A stretch of DNA of 64,000 nucleotides. It comes from Sphingobium sp. Z007 (GTDB lineage Bacteria > Pseudomonadota > Alphaproteobacteria > Sphingomonadales > Sphingomonadaceae). A model generated the notes under the pieces. It was not told the origin of the DNA, did no database searches, and was given only the letters and a program-made list of their open reading frames with translations. This document shows, piece by piece, positions 9,858 through 19,742 of the stretch. The DNA lies in the NCBI RefSeq assembly GCF_900013425.1, contig NZ_FBXK01000005.1:1550001-1614000 (forward strand), written 5' to 3'. Within the stretch, counting starts at the first letter, position 1. Every line of letters starts with the position of its first letter. The position numbers and the translations under genes were made by a program.

Positions 9858-10372
9858 TGCATATCCAGGAAGAACTCAGCCAGCGGCACGTCCTGTCGCT
9901 GACCGTTTCGAACGAAGCGGGCATATTGGCGCGCATCGCGGGCCTGTTCACCGCGCGCGGCTATAATATCGACAGCCTGACCGTGGCGGACATCACGCAG
10001 GATCACGGCGTCAGCCGCATCACCATCGTCACCAACGGCCCGCCCAAGGTGATCGACCAGATCATAGCCCAGCTCGACCGGTTGGTGCCCGTCCACAAGG
10101 TGACCGACCTGACCGAGGCCGGTCCCTTCGTGGAGCGCGAACTGGCACTGGTGAAGGTCGCAGGCGTGGGCGAGGACCGGATCGAGGCGCTGCGCCTGGC
10201 TGATGTGTTCCGCGCCAAGGTGGTCGATACCACGATCGAAAGCTTCATCTTCGAGATCACCGGCACGACCGACAAGATCGACAATTTCGTCGGCCTGATG
10301 CGCCAGATCGGCCTGGTCGAAGTCGGCCGCACCGGCGTCGTCGGGCTGATCCGGGGCAAGGAAGCGAATTAA
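9857..10372 (+). CDS. ilvN: Acetolactate synthase small (regulatory) subunit
   Basis: IlvN activates the large subunit and confers feedback inhibition by valine. The 171-residue protein starts with an ACT domain (HVLSLTVSNEAGILARIAGLFTARGYNIDSLTV, a near-consensus segment in residues 13-45) and has the usual C-terminal half. The ATG overlaps the stop of the preceding ORF by one base, so its translation probably depends on that ORF. Confidence 0.97.
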   Translation: MHIQEELSQRHVLSLTVSNEAGILARIAGLFTARGYNIDSLTVADITQDHGVSRITIVTNGPPKVIDQIIAQLDRLVPVHKVTDLTEAGPFVERELALVKVAGVGEDRIEALRLADVFRAKVVDTTIESFIFEITGTTDKIDNFVGLMRQIGLVEVGRTGVVGLIRGKEAN

Positions 10373-10375
10373 TTT

Positions 10376-11587
<1,212 letters not shown>

Positions 11588-11599
11588 CGGCCTCAAAAA

Positions 11600-11700
11600 C
11601 CGTTCGTCCTGAGTAGCCATTGAGCGAAGTCGAAATGGCGTATCGAAGGATGCTTCGATACGAGGCTTCGACAAGCTCAGCCTCTACTCAGCACGAATGG
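11600..11700. repeat. Long dispersed inverted repeat (type A), copy 1
   Basis: The outer arms are CGTTCGTCCTGAGTAG near 11601-11616 and CTACTCAGCACGAA near 11684-11697. Inner arms GTATCGAAGG and CTTCGATACG flank the centre. A second copy lies at 14970-15080 in the opposite orientation, its left half matching the reverse complement of this right half. Units of this kind are common in intergenic DNA of sphingomonads. Confidence 0.85.
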
Positions 11701-11836
11701 CGTTGTGCTCAATTCTCCTGCTGCCGTCTTGCGGCCGAAAAGGGAACGATCCGTTTCCGCACACGGCTCTGGCGCAATCGAGGGGCGTGGCTTATTCAAG
11801 CTGCGCCCCTTGAGAGTTTTACGGAGAGTCTGTCCC

Positions 11837-12460
11837 ATGAAGAAATTTCTGATCCCTGCCGCCGCCCTGATCGCGATTGCCGGCGGCACCGTCGTCGTCG
11901 CGCAGATGCCGACCAGCGCGCCCGGCACTAAGGACGTCGCCAAGGTCACCGGCGGCACGTACAAGGTCGATGGCGGCCATACCCAGGTCGTCTTCGCCTG
12001 GAACCATATGGGTTTCACCAATAATGCCGGCACCATCGCCGAGCCAACCGGCACGCTGACCCTGGACAAGGCGAACCCCGCCGCATCCAAGGTGTCGGTT
12101 CAGTTCACGATCGCCAATCTGCGCACCGGCGTCGCCAAGCTTGACGAGCATCTGATGAAGGCGGACTTCTTCGACGCCGCCAAATTCCCGACCGCGACCT
12201 TCGTGTCCACCAGCGTCAAGCCCGAAGGCGCGAGCGGCGCGGAAATCACCGGCAACCTGACGATCAAGGGCGTGACCAAGCCCGTCACGCTGGACGCCGA
12301 ATTTTACGGCGCGGGCGTGCAGCCGATGAGCAAGAAGGAAAATGTCGGCTTCGTCGCCACCGGCACGATCAAGCGCAGCGAATTCGGCATGGGCTATGGC
12401 GTGCCTGTCGTCGGCGACGCGATCGAATTGAAGATCATCGCCGGCTTCGAAAAGCAATAA
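11837..12460 (+). CDS. YceI family periplasmic lipocalin-like protein
   Basis: The 207-residue protein starts at an ATG with GGAGAG 9-14 nt upstream. The N-terminal segment is a signal peptide (KKFLIPAAALIAIAGGTVVVAQ). YceI proteins form a lipid-binding beta-barrel; the segments TYKVDGGHTQVVFAWNHMG, LMKADFFDAAKFPTATF and the C-terminal FGMGYGVPVVGDAIEL are typical. The ligand, usually a polyisoprenoid, is inferred from the family. It is followed 3 nt later by a second YceI gene. Confidence 0.9.
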   Translation: MKKFLIPAAALIAIAGGTVVVAQMPTSAPGTKDVAKVTGGTYKVDGGHTQVVFAWNHMGFTNNAGTIAEPTGTLTLDKANPAASKVSVQFTIANLRTGVAKLDEHLMKADFFDAAKFPTATFVSTSVKPEGASGAEITGNLTIKGVTKPVTLDAEFYGAGVQPMSKKENVGFVATGTIKRSEFGMGYGVPVVGDAIELKIIAGFEKQ

Positions 12461-12463
12461 GCC

Positions 12464-13063
12464 GTGCGCCGTCCGGCGCAAGCCGCGCTGCTCCTGAGCA
12501 TCGTCGCGCTTGCGCCGGCGGCCGCCCCGCCGCCCGCCCTTTATGCGCCCGGCCGCTATCAGGTCGATAGCGTCGCGACCAAGGTGCATTTCCGCGTGAA
12601 GGCGCTTGTGGGCGGCTATGAAGGCGATTTCGTTGCGCCCGACGGCGCTGTGACCATCGACCCGGCACGGCCCGACCGCGCGGCCGTGGACATCAGCTTC
12701 CCGGTGGAAAAGCTGGCCACCGGCGACGCCTCCACCGACGCGATGCTGAAGGGCGACAGCTTTTTCGACATGGCGCATTTCCCGACCATTCGCTTTACCG
12801 CGCAAAATGCCCCGCTGGCGCGCAGCGATGCGCCCACGCCGATAGCCGGGGAACTGACGATGCATGGGCAGACCCGCCCCGTCACCCTCTCCGTCCGGCT
12901 GGTCGGCACGACCCCCGACGAAGCGCCGGGCCTGTCCACCCTGCATTTCGTCGGCGCCATGACGGTCGAGCGCAGCCAGTTCGGCATGGGCTTTGGCCGA
13001 CCCTTCGTGGCCGACAAGGTGGACCTTGGCATCGACGCGATTTTCAGCCGCGCGCCATTATGA
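12464..13063 (+). CDS. Second YceI family protein (tandem paralogue)
   Basis: The 199-residue protein starts at a GTG 3 nt after the first yceI stop. It has a signal peptide (AQAALLLSIVALAPAAA). The same landmarks recur: YQVDSVATKVHFRVK, MLKGDSFFDMAHFPTIRF, LTMHGQTRPVTL and FGMGFGRPFVADKVDL. The two copies share pattern more than identity, so the duplication is old or the copies were acquired separately. It lies just upstream of the leuA leader, and a promoter for leuA could sit in its 3' end. Confidence 0.9.
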   Translation: MRRPAQAALLLSIVALAPAAAPPPALYAPGRYQVDSVATKVHFRVKALVGGYEGDFVAPDGAVTIDPARPDRAAVDISFPVEKLATGDASTDAMLKGDSFFDMAHFPTIRFTAQNAPLARSDAPTPIAGELTMHGQTRPVTLSVRLVGTTPDEAPGLSTLHFVGAMTVERSQFGMGFGRPFVADKVDLGIDAIFSRAPL

Positions 13064-13103
13064 TCTTTACCCCCGCCCGGCAAACGGGTTAAGGAGATGC
13101 ATC

Positions 13104-13151
13104 ATGCAGAGCGGCACGCTTCTTACCCTGCTACGACTTACACGCCCTTAG
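13104..13151 (+). CDS. leuL: Leucine-rich leader peptide upstream of leuA
   Basis: A 15-residue ORF, MQSGTLLTLLRLTRP, begins at an ATG with AAGGAG at 13091-13096, an ideal site 7 nt away. Five of its residues are leucine (codons CTT, CTT, CTG, CTA, CTT). Four of the five are CTT or CTA, which are scarce in nearby genes that favour CTG and CTC. The TAG stop falls in the loop of a hairpin. Such peptides sense charged tRNA-Leu in attenuators of leucine genes. It is too short for standard gene callers. That it is translated is inferred from the sequence. Confidence 0.8.
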   Translation: MQSGTLLTLLRLTRP

Positions 13152-13205
13152 GCGTGGTTTTTATGCTGCCTTTCGACTATGGGCAGCACCGATCCGCCTA
13201 AGGGC
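13141..13205 (+). promoter_or_regulatory. Predicted leuA attenuator with alternative RNA pairings
   Basis: Three pairings are visible. (a) A local hairpin CACGCC 13141-13146 with GGCGTG 13151-13156, followed by five Ts at 13158-13162, resembles an intrinsic terminator. (b) An 11-bp perfect long-range pairing joins 13144-13154 with 13195-13205. (c) A hairpin TGCTGCC 13164-13170 with GGCAGCA 13182-13188 nests inside b. Pairings a and b exclude each other. A ribosome held at the last Leu codons (13131-13139) would cover the 5' arm of a, which would favour read-through into leuA when leucine is short. The mechanism is inferred. Confidence 0.6.
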
Positions 13206-13277
13206 CTTCATCGCAGTCAAGTCATATACCGGAAAGCGCCCACCCGCGCGCCGCTGGCAAAGAAGTAGTGTAATCCC

Positions 13278-14951
13278 ATGATGCTGACCGATCCCTCGCA
13301 GAAATACCGTGCCTTTCCGCAGGTGGACCTGCCCAATCGCCAATGGCCCGCCCAGGTCATCACCGCCCCGCCGCGCTGGCTGTCGACCGACATGCGCGAC
13401 GGCAACCAGTCGCTGATCGACCCGATGAACGCGGAAAAGAAGCGCCGCTTCTTCGACCTGCTGCTCAAAGTGGGCGTCAAGGAGATCGAGATCGGTTTCC
13501 CCGCGGCCGGCGCGACCGAATTCGACTTCATTTCCGGGCTGGTCCGCGACGGCGCGATCCCCGACGATGTGATCGTGCAGGTGCTGACGCAGGCGCGCGC
13601 CGACCTGATCGCCACCACCTTCGAATCGCTGCGCGGCGCGCCCAAGGCGATCGTCCATGTCTATAACGCCGTGTCGCCCGCCTGGCGCAACATCGTGTTC
13701 CAGATGAGCCGGCCGGAGATCAAGGAGATCGCCGTCAACGCCGCCAAGCTGCTGCGCGACAATGCGGCGGCGCAGCCGGACACCGACTGGCATTTCGAAT
13801 ATTCGCCCGAAACCTTCTCCACCGCCGAGCTGGATTTCAGCCTGGAATGTTGCGAGGCGGTGATGGACATCCTCCAGCCGACGCCCGACCGCCCGCTGAT
13901 CCTGAACCTGCCCGCGACGGTCGAATGCGCGACGCCTAACATCTATGCCGATCAGATCGAATGGATGTGCCGCCATATCAGCAAGCGCGACAGCGTGGTC
14001 ATTTCCCTGCATCCGCATAACGACCGGGGCACCGGCGTCGCGGCGGCGGAACTGGGCCTGATGGCGGGCGCCGACCGCGTCGAAGGCTGCCTGTTCGGCA
14101 ATGGCGAGCGGACCGGCAATTGCGATCTGGTGACCGTCGCGCTCAATATGTACACGCAGGGGATCAACCCGCAATTGGACTTCAGCGACATCGACACCGT
14201 CATCCAGACGGTCGAATATTGCAACCAGTTGCCAGTCCACCCGCGCCACCCTTATGCCGGCGAACTGGTGTTCACCGCCTTTTCCGGCAGTCATCAGGAC
14301 GCGATCAAGAAGGGCTTCGCCGCGCAGGAAGCGCGCAACGACCTGATCTGGGACGTGCCCTATCTGCCGATCGACCCCAAGGATCTGGGCCGCGATTATG
14401 AAGCGGTGATCCGCGTCAATTCGCAATCGGGCAAGGGCGGCGTCGCCTGGGTGCTGCAACAGGACAAGGGCTATAAGATGCCCAAGCGGATGCAGGCCGA
14501 GTTCTCCAAGGTCGTGCAGGCGATGGCGGACGAAAGCAGCCGCGAACTCAACGCCGCCGACATATGGAGCGCGTTCCAGGCTCATTACCGCCTGACGGGC
14601 GAGCAGGCCTATAGCCTGATCGACTATCATGAGAGCGGCGTCGCGGGCGACCGCATCTTCACTGGCAAGATCGCGCATGAAGGGGTGGAGCGCTCGATTT
14701 CCGGGCGCGGCAACGGCCTGCTCTCCTCGGTGCTGGCCGCGCTGCGCGACGAATTCGGCGTCCAGTTGGAGATCGCCGACTATAGCGAACATGCGATCGG
14801 CGCGGGCAGCGACGTCAACGCCGCCGCCTATGTCGAATGCCGCACGCCTGATGGCCGCACCGTGTTCGGCGTGGGGACCGATGCGGATGTCGCGACGGCG
14901 TCGGTGCAAGCGGTGTTGTCGGCGGCGAACGGGATTGCGGCGCGGGGGTAA
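13278..14951 (+). CDS. leuA: 2-isopropylmalate synthase, long form
   Basis: LeuA condenses acetyl-CoA with 2-ketoisovalerate in the first committed step of leucine synthesis. At 557 residues it belongs to the longer LeuA group that begins with a ~30-residue N-terminal extension. The metal/substrate motif is STDMRDGNQ (residues 36-44), with HPHNDRGTG further on. The C-terminal third (from about 430) is the LeuA allosteric domain, where leucine feedback acts in the family. Two ATG codons stand in tandem at 13278 and 13281. A leader peptide and hairpins upstream suggest leucine control. Confidence 0.96.
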   Translation: MMLTDPSQKYRAFPQVDLPNRQWPAQVITAPPRWLSTDMRDGNQSLIDPMNAEKKRRFFDLLLKVGVKEIEIGFPAAGATEFDFISGLVRDGAIPDDVIVQVLTQARADLIATTFESLRGAPKAIVHVYNAVSPAWRNIVFQMSRPEIKEIAVNAAKLLRDNAAAQPDTDWHFEYSPETFSTAELDFSLECCEAVMDILQPTPDRPLILNLPATVECATPNIYADQIEWMCRHISKRDSVVISLHPHNDRGTGVAAAELGLMAGADRVEGCLFGNGERTGNCDLVTVALNMYTQGINPQLDFSDIDTVIQTVEYCNQLPVHPRHPYAGELVFTAFSGSHQDAIKKGFAAQEARNDLIWDVPYLPIDPKDLGRDYEAVIRVNSQSGKGGVAWVLQQDKGYKMPKRMQAEFSKVVQAMADESSRELNAADIWSAFQAHYRLTGEQAYSLIDYHESGVAGDRIFTGKIAHEGVERSISGRGNGLLSSVLAALRDEFGVQLEIADYSEHAIGAGSDVNAAAYVECRTPDGRTVFGVGTDADVATASVQAVLSAANGIAARG

Positions 14952-14969
14952 GGCGCACGCGAACAAAAA

Positions 14970-15080
14970 CCGTTCGTGCTGAGTAGGGGCTGAGCTTGTC
15001 GAAGTCCCGTATCGAAGCATTGCGCATATCCTTCGATACGCCATTTCGACTTCGCTCAATGGCTACTCAGGACGAACGGT
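14970..15080. repeat. Long dispersed inverted repeat (type A), copy 2, inverted
   Basis: The left arm, CGTTCGTGCTGAGTAGGGGC at 14971, is close to the reverse complement of the right half of copy 1 (11600-11700). The right arm (ending GACGAACGG near 15079) matches the reverse complement of copy 1's left half. The two copies therefore face each other across the yceI-yceI-leuL-leuA block. Confidence 0.85.
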
Positions 15081-15096
15081 CTGGGAAACGACAGCC

Positions 15097-16464
15097 TTAC
15101 TTCGCCAACCCGCGCACCACTGCGTCCCACTGCTCCAGCGATTCCCTGATCCCCGCCACCGGCACCCGCTCGTTCAGCCCATGGGCAAAGCCGTCCTGCG
15201 CCTTCATGAACAGGCTGGACACGCCGTAACTCGGTACGCCCAGCGCCCGGAAATAGAGGCTGTCGGTCGCGCCTGCCGACATGCCCGGCATCACCGTGAT
15301 GTCCGCCGACCGCGCCGTCACGGCGTCGCGCACCACCTTCATCAAGTCGGCGCGCAACGGTGAAGCGTCGCTCGCCAGCGGATCGCCCAGCGTCTTCACG
15401 CTGGCACTCGGATCGGCCACCACCTTCACCAACTGCGCCTTCACATCCTCGATCGCCACGCCGGGAAAGATGCGGCAATTGACGCTGACCTTCGCGCTTT
15501 GCGGCAGAGCGTTCAGCGCATGGCCCGCATTCGCCATTGTCGCGACGCAGGTGGTGCGCACTTGGCCTACAAATTCCGGCCGGGTCGACAGCAGGTCCGC
15601 CGCCGCCGCATCGCCCGTCTCGGCATAGCGCTTCATTGCCTGTCCCACCTCGCCACCCATCCGGTCGGCCGACAGCGCCAGCGACGCCTTAGTCAGTTCG
15701 TTGCGCATCGGCGGGAATTGATAAGCCGCGATCGCGTCGATCGCCTTGGCCATGCGATAGATCGGATTGCCCGGCGTCGGCGCGCTCGAATGGCCGCCCG
15801 CATCGGTGAAGGCAAATTCGAAATCGGCATAGCTCTTCTCGCCCGCCTGCAACTGGTACAGCACCGGCTTGCCCTCATCATTCAGCAGCCCGCCGCCGCC
15901 ATCGCCATTCAGCAACAGGTCGATGTCCTTATACTGCGCCGCCAGCGCCTTGGTCGTCACCATGTCGGTTTCCTCGTCCCCCGACAGGAGCAGAATGACG
16001 GTGCGGCGCGGTTTCCAGCCTTCCTTCTTTAGCTGCGCCATGGTCGCGACCATCATCGCGACGTCATATTTATTATCCTCCGCGCCCCGCCCGAAAATAT
16101 AGCCATCTTCCTCCACCGGCACGAAAGGATCGCGGGTCCAGTCCGCCCGGTCCGCCGCCACCACATCCATATGGCCGATCAGGCCCAGGGGTTTGAGCTT
16201 GAGGTCGCTCCCCCTGATCGTAGCGGAAAGGGTTGCCGTCTCGCCGATCGGCGTGATGACGATATCCGCGTCGGCAAATCCCGCGCTTTTCAGCACGCTT
16301 GCATAATAGGCCGCCAGTTTGGGCACCTGCCCCGCACCCCGCACCGTCTTGATCGCGACGGAGCGCATCAAAATATCCTTGGCCGCGCCGGCATCCGCCG
16401 CCGCCATTGCGCCCTGCGGCAGCGCCAGCAGCGCCAAAGCCGAATATGCGCCGCGCATCATCAT
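15097..16464 (-). CDS. Secreted M20 family metallopeptidase
   Basis: The 455-residue protein has a signal peptide (RGAYSALALLALPQGAMA). Zinc-ligand motifs of the M20 family are present: GLIGHMDVV (His, Asp), RGAEDNKYD, the GDEETD catalytic Glu pair, and a C-terminal FAHGLNERVPV with His. The dimerisation domain with GGHSSAP is in the middle. Three ATGs stand in a row at 16464, 16461 and 16458; GGGGAG lies 9-14 nt before the first. It is probably a periplasmic dipeptidase or carboxypeptidase, and it is divergent from a symporter that could take up the products. Confidence 0.9.
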   Translation of the reverse strand: MMMRGAYSALALLALPQGAMAAADAGAAKDILMRSVAIKTVRGAGQVPKLAAYYASVLKSAGFADADIVITPIGETATLSATIRGSDLKLKPLGLIGHMDVVAADRADWTRDPFVPVEEDGYIFGRGAEDNKYDVAMMVATMAQLKKEGWKPRRTVILLLSGDEETDMVTTKALAAQYKDIDLLLNGDGGGGLLNDEGKPVLYQLQAGEKSYADFEFAFTDAGGHSSAPTPGNPIYRMAKAIDAIAAYQFPPMRNELTKASLALSADRMGGEVGQAMKRYAETGDAAAADLLSTRPEFVGQVRTTCVATMANAGHALNALPQSAKVSVNCRIFPGVAIEDVKAQLVKVVADPSASVKTLGDPLASDASPLRADLMKVVRDAVTARSADITVMPGMSAGATDSLYFRALGVPSYGVSSLFMKAQDGFAHGLNERVPVAGIRESLEQWDAVVRGLAK

Positions 16465-16654
16465 CTCTTGCAACTCCCCGATGGACCAATCATGCATATC
16501 TGGCATAGCGGATCGGCCCGGCCAATGCGTTGAATGGGCGAGCAGGGAAAGAGGGCCACCTTATCCCTGTTATACACACGTCAAGAATTGCTTGCGCGCA
16601 ATCGCCCGGCCACCATCCGATATAGGCTGCCGGACGCCCACAGGAACGATAGCC

Positions 16655-17959
16655 ATGGCCCTTCATTATCGCAGTTTCGGATTTCAGGTATTGGCCGGGA
16701 TGGTCGTGGGCCTGTTGCTGGGCCTGGTCGCGCGCCAGATCGGTGCGGGGCCGGATGGCGACCTCAATTGGCTGGCGACCGCGCTCAAGACGGTCGGCTC
16801 GATCTTCGTCTCGCTGCTGAAAGCCATCGTGCCGCCCCTCGTCTTCGCCGCCATCGTCGCGTCGATCGCCAATCTGCGCGCGCTTGACAATGCCGCGCGG
16901 CTGGCCGGGCAGACATTGCTGTGGTTCGCCATCACCGCGCTGATCGCGGTCGCGATCGGCATCGCCATCGGCGTCATCGTGCAGCCGGGCATCGGCCTCT
17001 CCAGCGCGGCGCTCGCCGCCAAGCAGCCGGACTCGGTCGGCGGCTGGCTCGATTTCCTCAAAGGGCTGGTCCCCGGCAACAGCCTGGCGCTGTCGGGCAG
17101 CACCAAGATTGGCGAGAGTGGCGCGGCGACCACCAGCATCAGCTTCAACATCCTGCAATTGCTGGTCATTTCGATCGCCGTGGGCCTAGCCACTTTGAAG
17201 GTCGGGGAAAAGGCCAACGCTTTCCTAAGCTTCGTCCGCTCGCTGCTCGCGGTCGTGCGCGCGATCCTGGGCTGGGTCATCCGCCTGACGCCGATCGGCT
17301 CGGCCGCCCTCATTGGCACCGCCATCGCCACCTATGGCTGGAGCGCGCTGGCGCAGCTTGGCACGTTCACCGCCGCCATCTATCTCGGCCTCGCACTCGT
17401 GCTGCTGGTCGTCTATCCGGCGCTGCTGATCGCCAATGGCCTCAAACCTGGCCCCTATTTCGCCAAAGCCTGGCCCGCGATCCAACTGGGCTTCGTCTCG
17501 CGCTCGTCAGTGGGCACCCTGCCCGTCACCGAAGCCGTGACCGAGCGGCTGGGCGTGGACAAAGGCTATGCCGCCTTCGCGATCCCCTTAGCGTCCACGA
17601 CGAAGATGGACGGCTGCGCGTCGATCTACCCCGCGCTGGCGGCCATCTTCGTCGCGGGCTTCTACGGCATCCCACTGCATTTCGTAGACTATGCATTGAT
17701 CGTTTTCGTGTCCGTCATCGGATCGGCCGCGACCGCCGGCCTGACCGGCGCGATCGTGATGCTGACGCTGACGCTCTCGACGCTGGGCCTGCCGCTGGAG
17801 GGCGTAGGGCTGCTGCTCGCGATCGACCCGATTTTGGACATGGGCCGGACGGCGGTCAATGTCGCAGGCCAGGTTCTGGTCGGCGTGATCGTGGCGAAGC
17901 GGGAGGGGATTTTGGACGAGGCGGCTTATTATGGGGATGGAGAATTGGTCGCCGTTTAG
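16655..17959 (+). CDS. Dicarboxylate/amino acid:cation symporter (DAACS family)
   Basis: The 434-residue inner-membrane protein has about eight hydrophobic segments plus re-entrant loops. Family landmarks are the serine-rich hairpin RSSVGTLPVTEAV, the PLASTTKMDGCASIYP segment, and DMGRTAVNVAGQ near the C-terminus. It should import C4-dicarboxylates or acidic/neutral amino acids with Na+ or H+. The ATG at 16655 has AGGA 9 nt before it. The frame is open back to 16319, but that region is antisense to the peptidase. The exact substrate cannot be told. Confidence 0.92.
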   Translation: MALHYRSFGFQVLAGMVVGLLLGLVARQIGAGPDGDLNWLATALKTVGSIFVSLLKAIVPPLVFAAIVASIANLRALDNAARLAGQTLLWFAITALIAVAIGIAIGVIVQPGIGLSSAALAAKQPDSVGGWLDFLKGLVPGNSLALSGSTKIGESGAATTSISFNILQLLVISIAVGLATLKVGEKANAFLSFVRSLLAVVRAILGWVIRLTPIGSAALIGTAIATYGWSALAQLGTFTAAIYLGLALVLLVVYPALLIANGLKPGPYFAKAWPAIQLGFVSRSSVGTLPVTEAVTERLGVDKGYAAFAIPLASTTKMDGCASIYPALAAIFVAGFYGIPLHFVDYALIVFVSVIGSAATAGLTGAIVMLTLTLSTLGLPLEGVGLLLAIDPILDMGRTAVNVAGQVLVGVIVAKREGILDEAAYYGDGELVAV

Positions 17960-18026
17960 CGGCAAGTCGCCGCCGACCTTGCGGGCTTAAGGCAGGTCTC
18001 GCAACCCATCTCCACAGCGCGCCGGT

Positions 18027-18521
18027 TCATATATTGCCCTGCTCTTCGATCGGGACATCATCGTCTGGTCCAAAATAGAGCGCGGCGCACTCGTCCCGCA
18101 AGCATCCCCCGTCGATGACAAGATCCTCGCGCCAGGCGTCCTGGATAAAATCGACCGTGTCGAGGTGACGGTCCTCGAAATACATCCGATGGACGTCGTC
18201 GCGGCCCGCGCCATAGACGATGCGCCCTATTTTCGCCCAGATTGACGCCATGGTGCACATCCCGCACGGCTGCAGCGTGGAATAAAGCGTGGCGTCCCGG
18301 ATATCCATATCCCCATGGGCCTTGCCCGCGCGCCTGAACGCCATCATCTCCGCATGGGCCGTGGCGTCGAGAAGCTCTTCCGTCTGGTTGACCGCGCGCG
18401 CCAACTCCCGGCCATTGAGGACGATGATGGCGGCGATCGGCGTATCCTGCGGCGATGTCCCCTTGCTCTTTGCCAGTTTGATGGCTTCACGCATCCACGC
18501 CTTGTCGATCTCGCCTATCAT
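18027..18521 (-). CDS. Zinc-dependent nucleoside/nucleobase deaminase (guanine deaminase-like)
   Basis: The 164-residue protein has the cytidine/deoxycytidylate deaminase zinc signature: TAHAEMMAF (His ligand, proton-shuttle Glu) and PCGMC (two Cys ligands). The C-terminal segment with WREDLVIDGGCLRDECAALY is closer to small guanine deaminases than to TadA, which also usually carries more basic residues. The ATG at 18521 is chosen because the open frame beyond it overlaps the divergent FNT gene and looks non-coding. The substrate is inferred. Confidence 0.82.
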   Translation of the reverse strand: MIGEIDKAWMREAIKLAKSKGTSPQDTPIAAIIVLNGRELARAVNQTEELLDATAHAEMMAFRRAGKAHGDMDIRDATLYSTLQPCGMCTMASIWAKIGRIVYGAGRDDVHRMYFEDRHLDTVDFIQDAWREDLVIDGGCLRDECAALYFGPDDDVPIEEQGNI

Positions 18522-18653
18522 GATTTTTCCGCCCCGTAATGGTATAGAGGCTTGCTTGACGTTTGGCGCCGCCCCCGGTTCCTTGCCCAAAGCAACGACC
18601 GCAGGGAACAAATCGCCACGCCGCCGGTCCGGTCTTCTATGCAGGATAGCGAA

Positions 18654-19517
18654 ATGGCAGAAACCGGATCGGAAAAGATCGACGATCCCGAACGCCAGCC
18701 CAATGACGACCTGGACGCCACGGAGGTTCGCGACGTCGAGGACAGGCGCGCCAGCTCGTCCAGGATCGTGCATGAGGTCGTGCGATTGCAGGGCGAGGAG
18801 GAGCTGGCGCGGCCGGCGCTGGCTCTGATATTGTCCGGCACGGCTGCGGGGCTGGCCATGACGCTATCCTTGATGTGCGAGCTTTTCCTGCGCAGTCACC
18901 TGCCGGATACGGCATGGGCGCCATTGGTTTATTTTCTCGGTTATCCCGTGGGTTATCTGATCGTTATATTGGGGCGGATGCAGCTGTTTACCGAAAGCAC
19001 CGTCACCGCCGTTCTGCCTGTCGCCACCAAACCCACCGGCCAGAATATCGGCAGACTGATGCGGCTCTGGCTCTGCGTGATTGTGGGAAATCTGGTTGGC
19101 GTCACATTGGTCAGCGCGCTGATGGCCGGCGAAATCATCATCACGCATGAGCAGCGCCTCATCGCGTTGGACCTGCTCGGCAAACTGGAACTTCAGCCTT
19201 GGCACCGCACCCTGACGCTGGCTATTCCCGCCGGCTTCATCATGGCTGCCATCGCCTGGGTGCTACCCAGCGCCAAAGGCAGCGAGTTCTGGGTGATCTT
19301 TACCCTAACCTACGTAATAGCGCTCGGCGGCTTCGCGCACGTTGTGACCGGGTCGTCCCAGGTCACCTTTCTATGGCTGAGCGGCAGTATCAGCATGGCC
19401 GAGTCCTGGCTGGCATTCACCTTGCCGGCATTGCTGGGCAACATCATCGGCGGGTCCGGCCTATTCGCCGTGCTGGCCCATGGACAGATGCGCAGCGATA
19501 CGAGTGGGGAAACATAA
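18654..19517 (+). CDS. Formate/nitrite transporter (FNT) family membrane protein
   Basis: The protein has 287 residues, with a charged N-terminal tail of about 50 residues (DDPERQPNDDLDATEVRDVEDRR), then six hydrophobic segments. The pattern GGFAHVVTGSSQ and GNIIGGSG near the end matches FNT-fold channels in the group that carries a long cytoplasmic N-terminus. A second ATG 15 nt upstream (18639) is possible; I chose 18654 because AGGA lies 8 nt before it. The transported anion is unknown. Confidence 0.8.
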   Translation: MAETGSEKIDDPERQPNDDLDATEVRDVEDRRASSSRIVHEVVRLQGEEELARPALALILSGTAAGLAMTLSLMCELFLRSHLPDTAWAPLVYFLGYPVGYLIVILGRMQLFTESTVTAVLPVATKPTGQNIGRLMRLWLCVIVGNLVGVTLVSALMAGEIIITHEQRLIALDLLGKLELQPWHRTLTLAIPAGFIMAAIAWVLPSAKGSEFWVIFTLTYVIALGGFAHVVTGSSQVTFLWLSGSISMAESWLAFTLPALLGNIIGGSGLFAVLAHGQMRSDTSGET

Positions 19518-19742
19518 ATCGCCGGACGGGCGCGACATCACTTCGCAAAAATCTCCTATTGCGAAGTCCGCTATGCATACCCCAACCCGCGCAAAAACGA
19601 AGCCACGACGGTGTGAACTTCGCAGCTTTTGCCAATCGCCGAGCATGCCAAACGCCGCCGCAACCCGCCCTGTCCTACTCGCCCGCCATCGGCTATAGGC
19701 CCTGGCTCCAACGGCGAAAGCGCGGCATCAGGGCGAATATCA
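19518..19742. other. Intergenic gap upstream of trmFO
   Basis: No gene is seen in these 225 bp. An 8-bp perfect inverted repeat, CTTCGCAA at 19541-19548 and TTGCGAAG at 19559-19566, with a 10-nt loop, lies 24 bp after the FNT gene. It has no T-tract. A CTATAGG sequence near 19694 could be part of a trmFO promoter. Confidence 0.45.

Noticed and set aside
13064..13103. Promoter immediately before the leuA leader peptide
   Set aside because: I could not find -35 and -10 boxes at an acceptable distance in the 40-bp gap; it may lie within the second yceI gene.
13161..15059. 632-residue open frame antisense to leuA
   Set aside because: leuA on the plus strand is unmistakable. The antisense frame is open because of high GC at third positions and reads as His/Arg/Gly-rich sequence with no domain.
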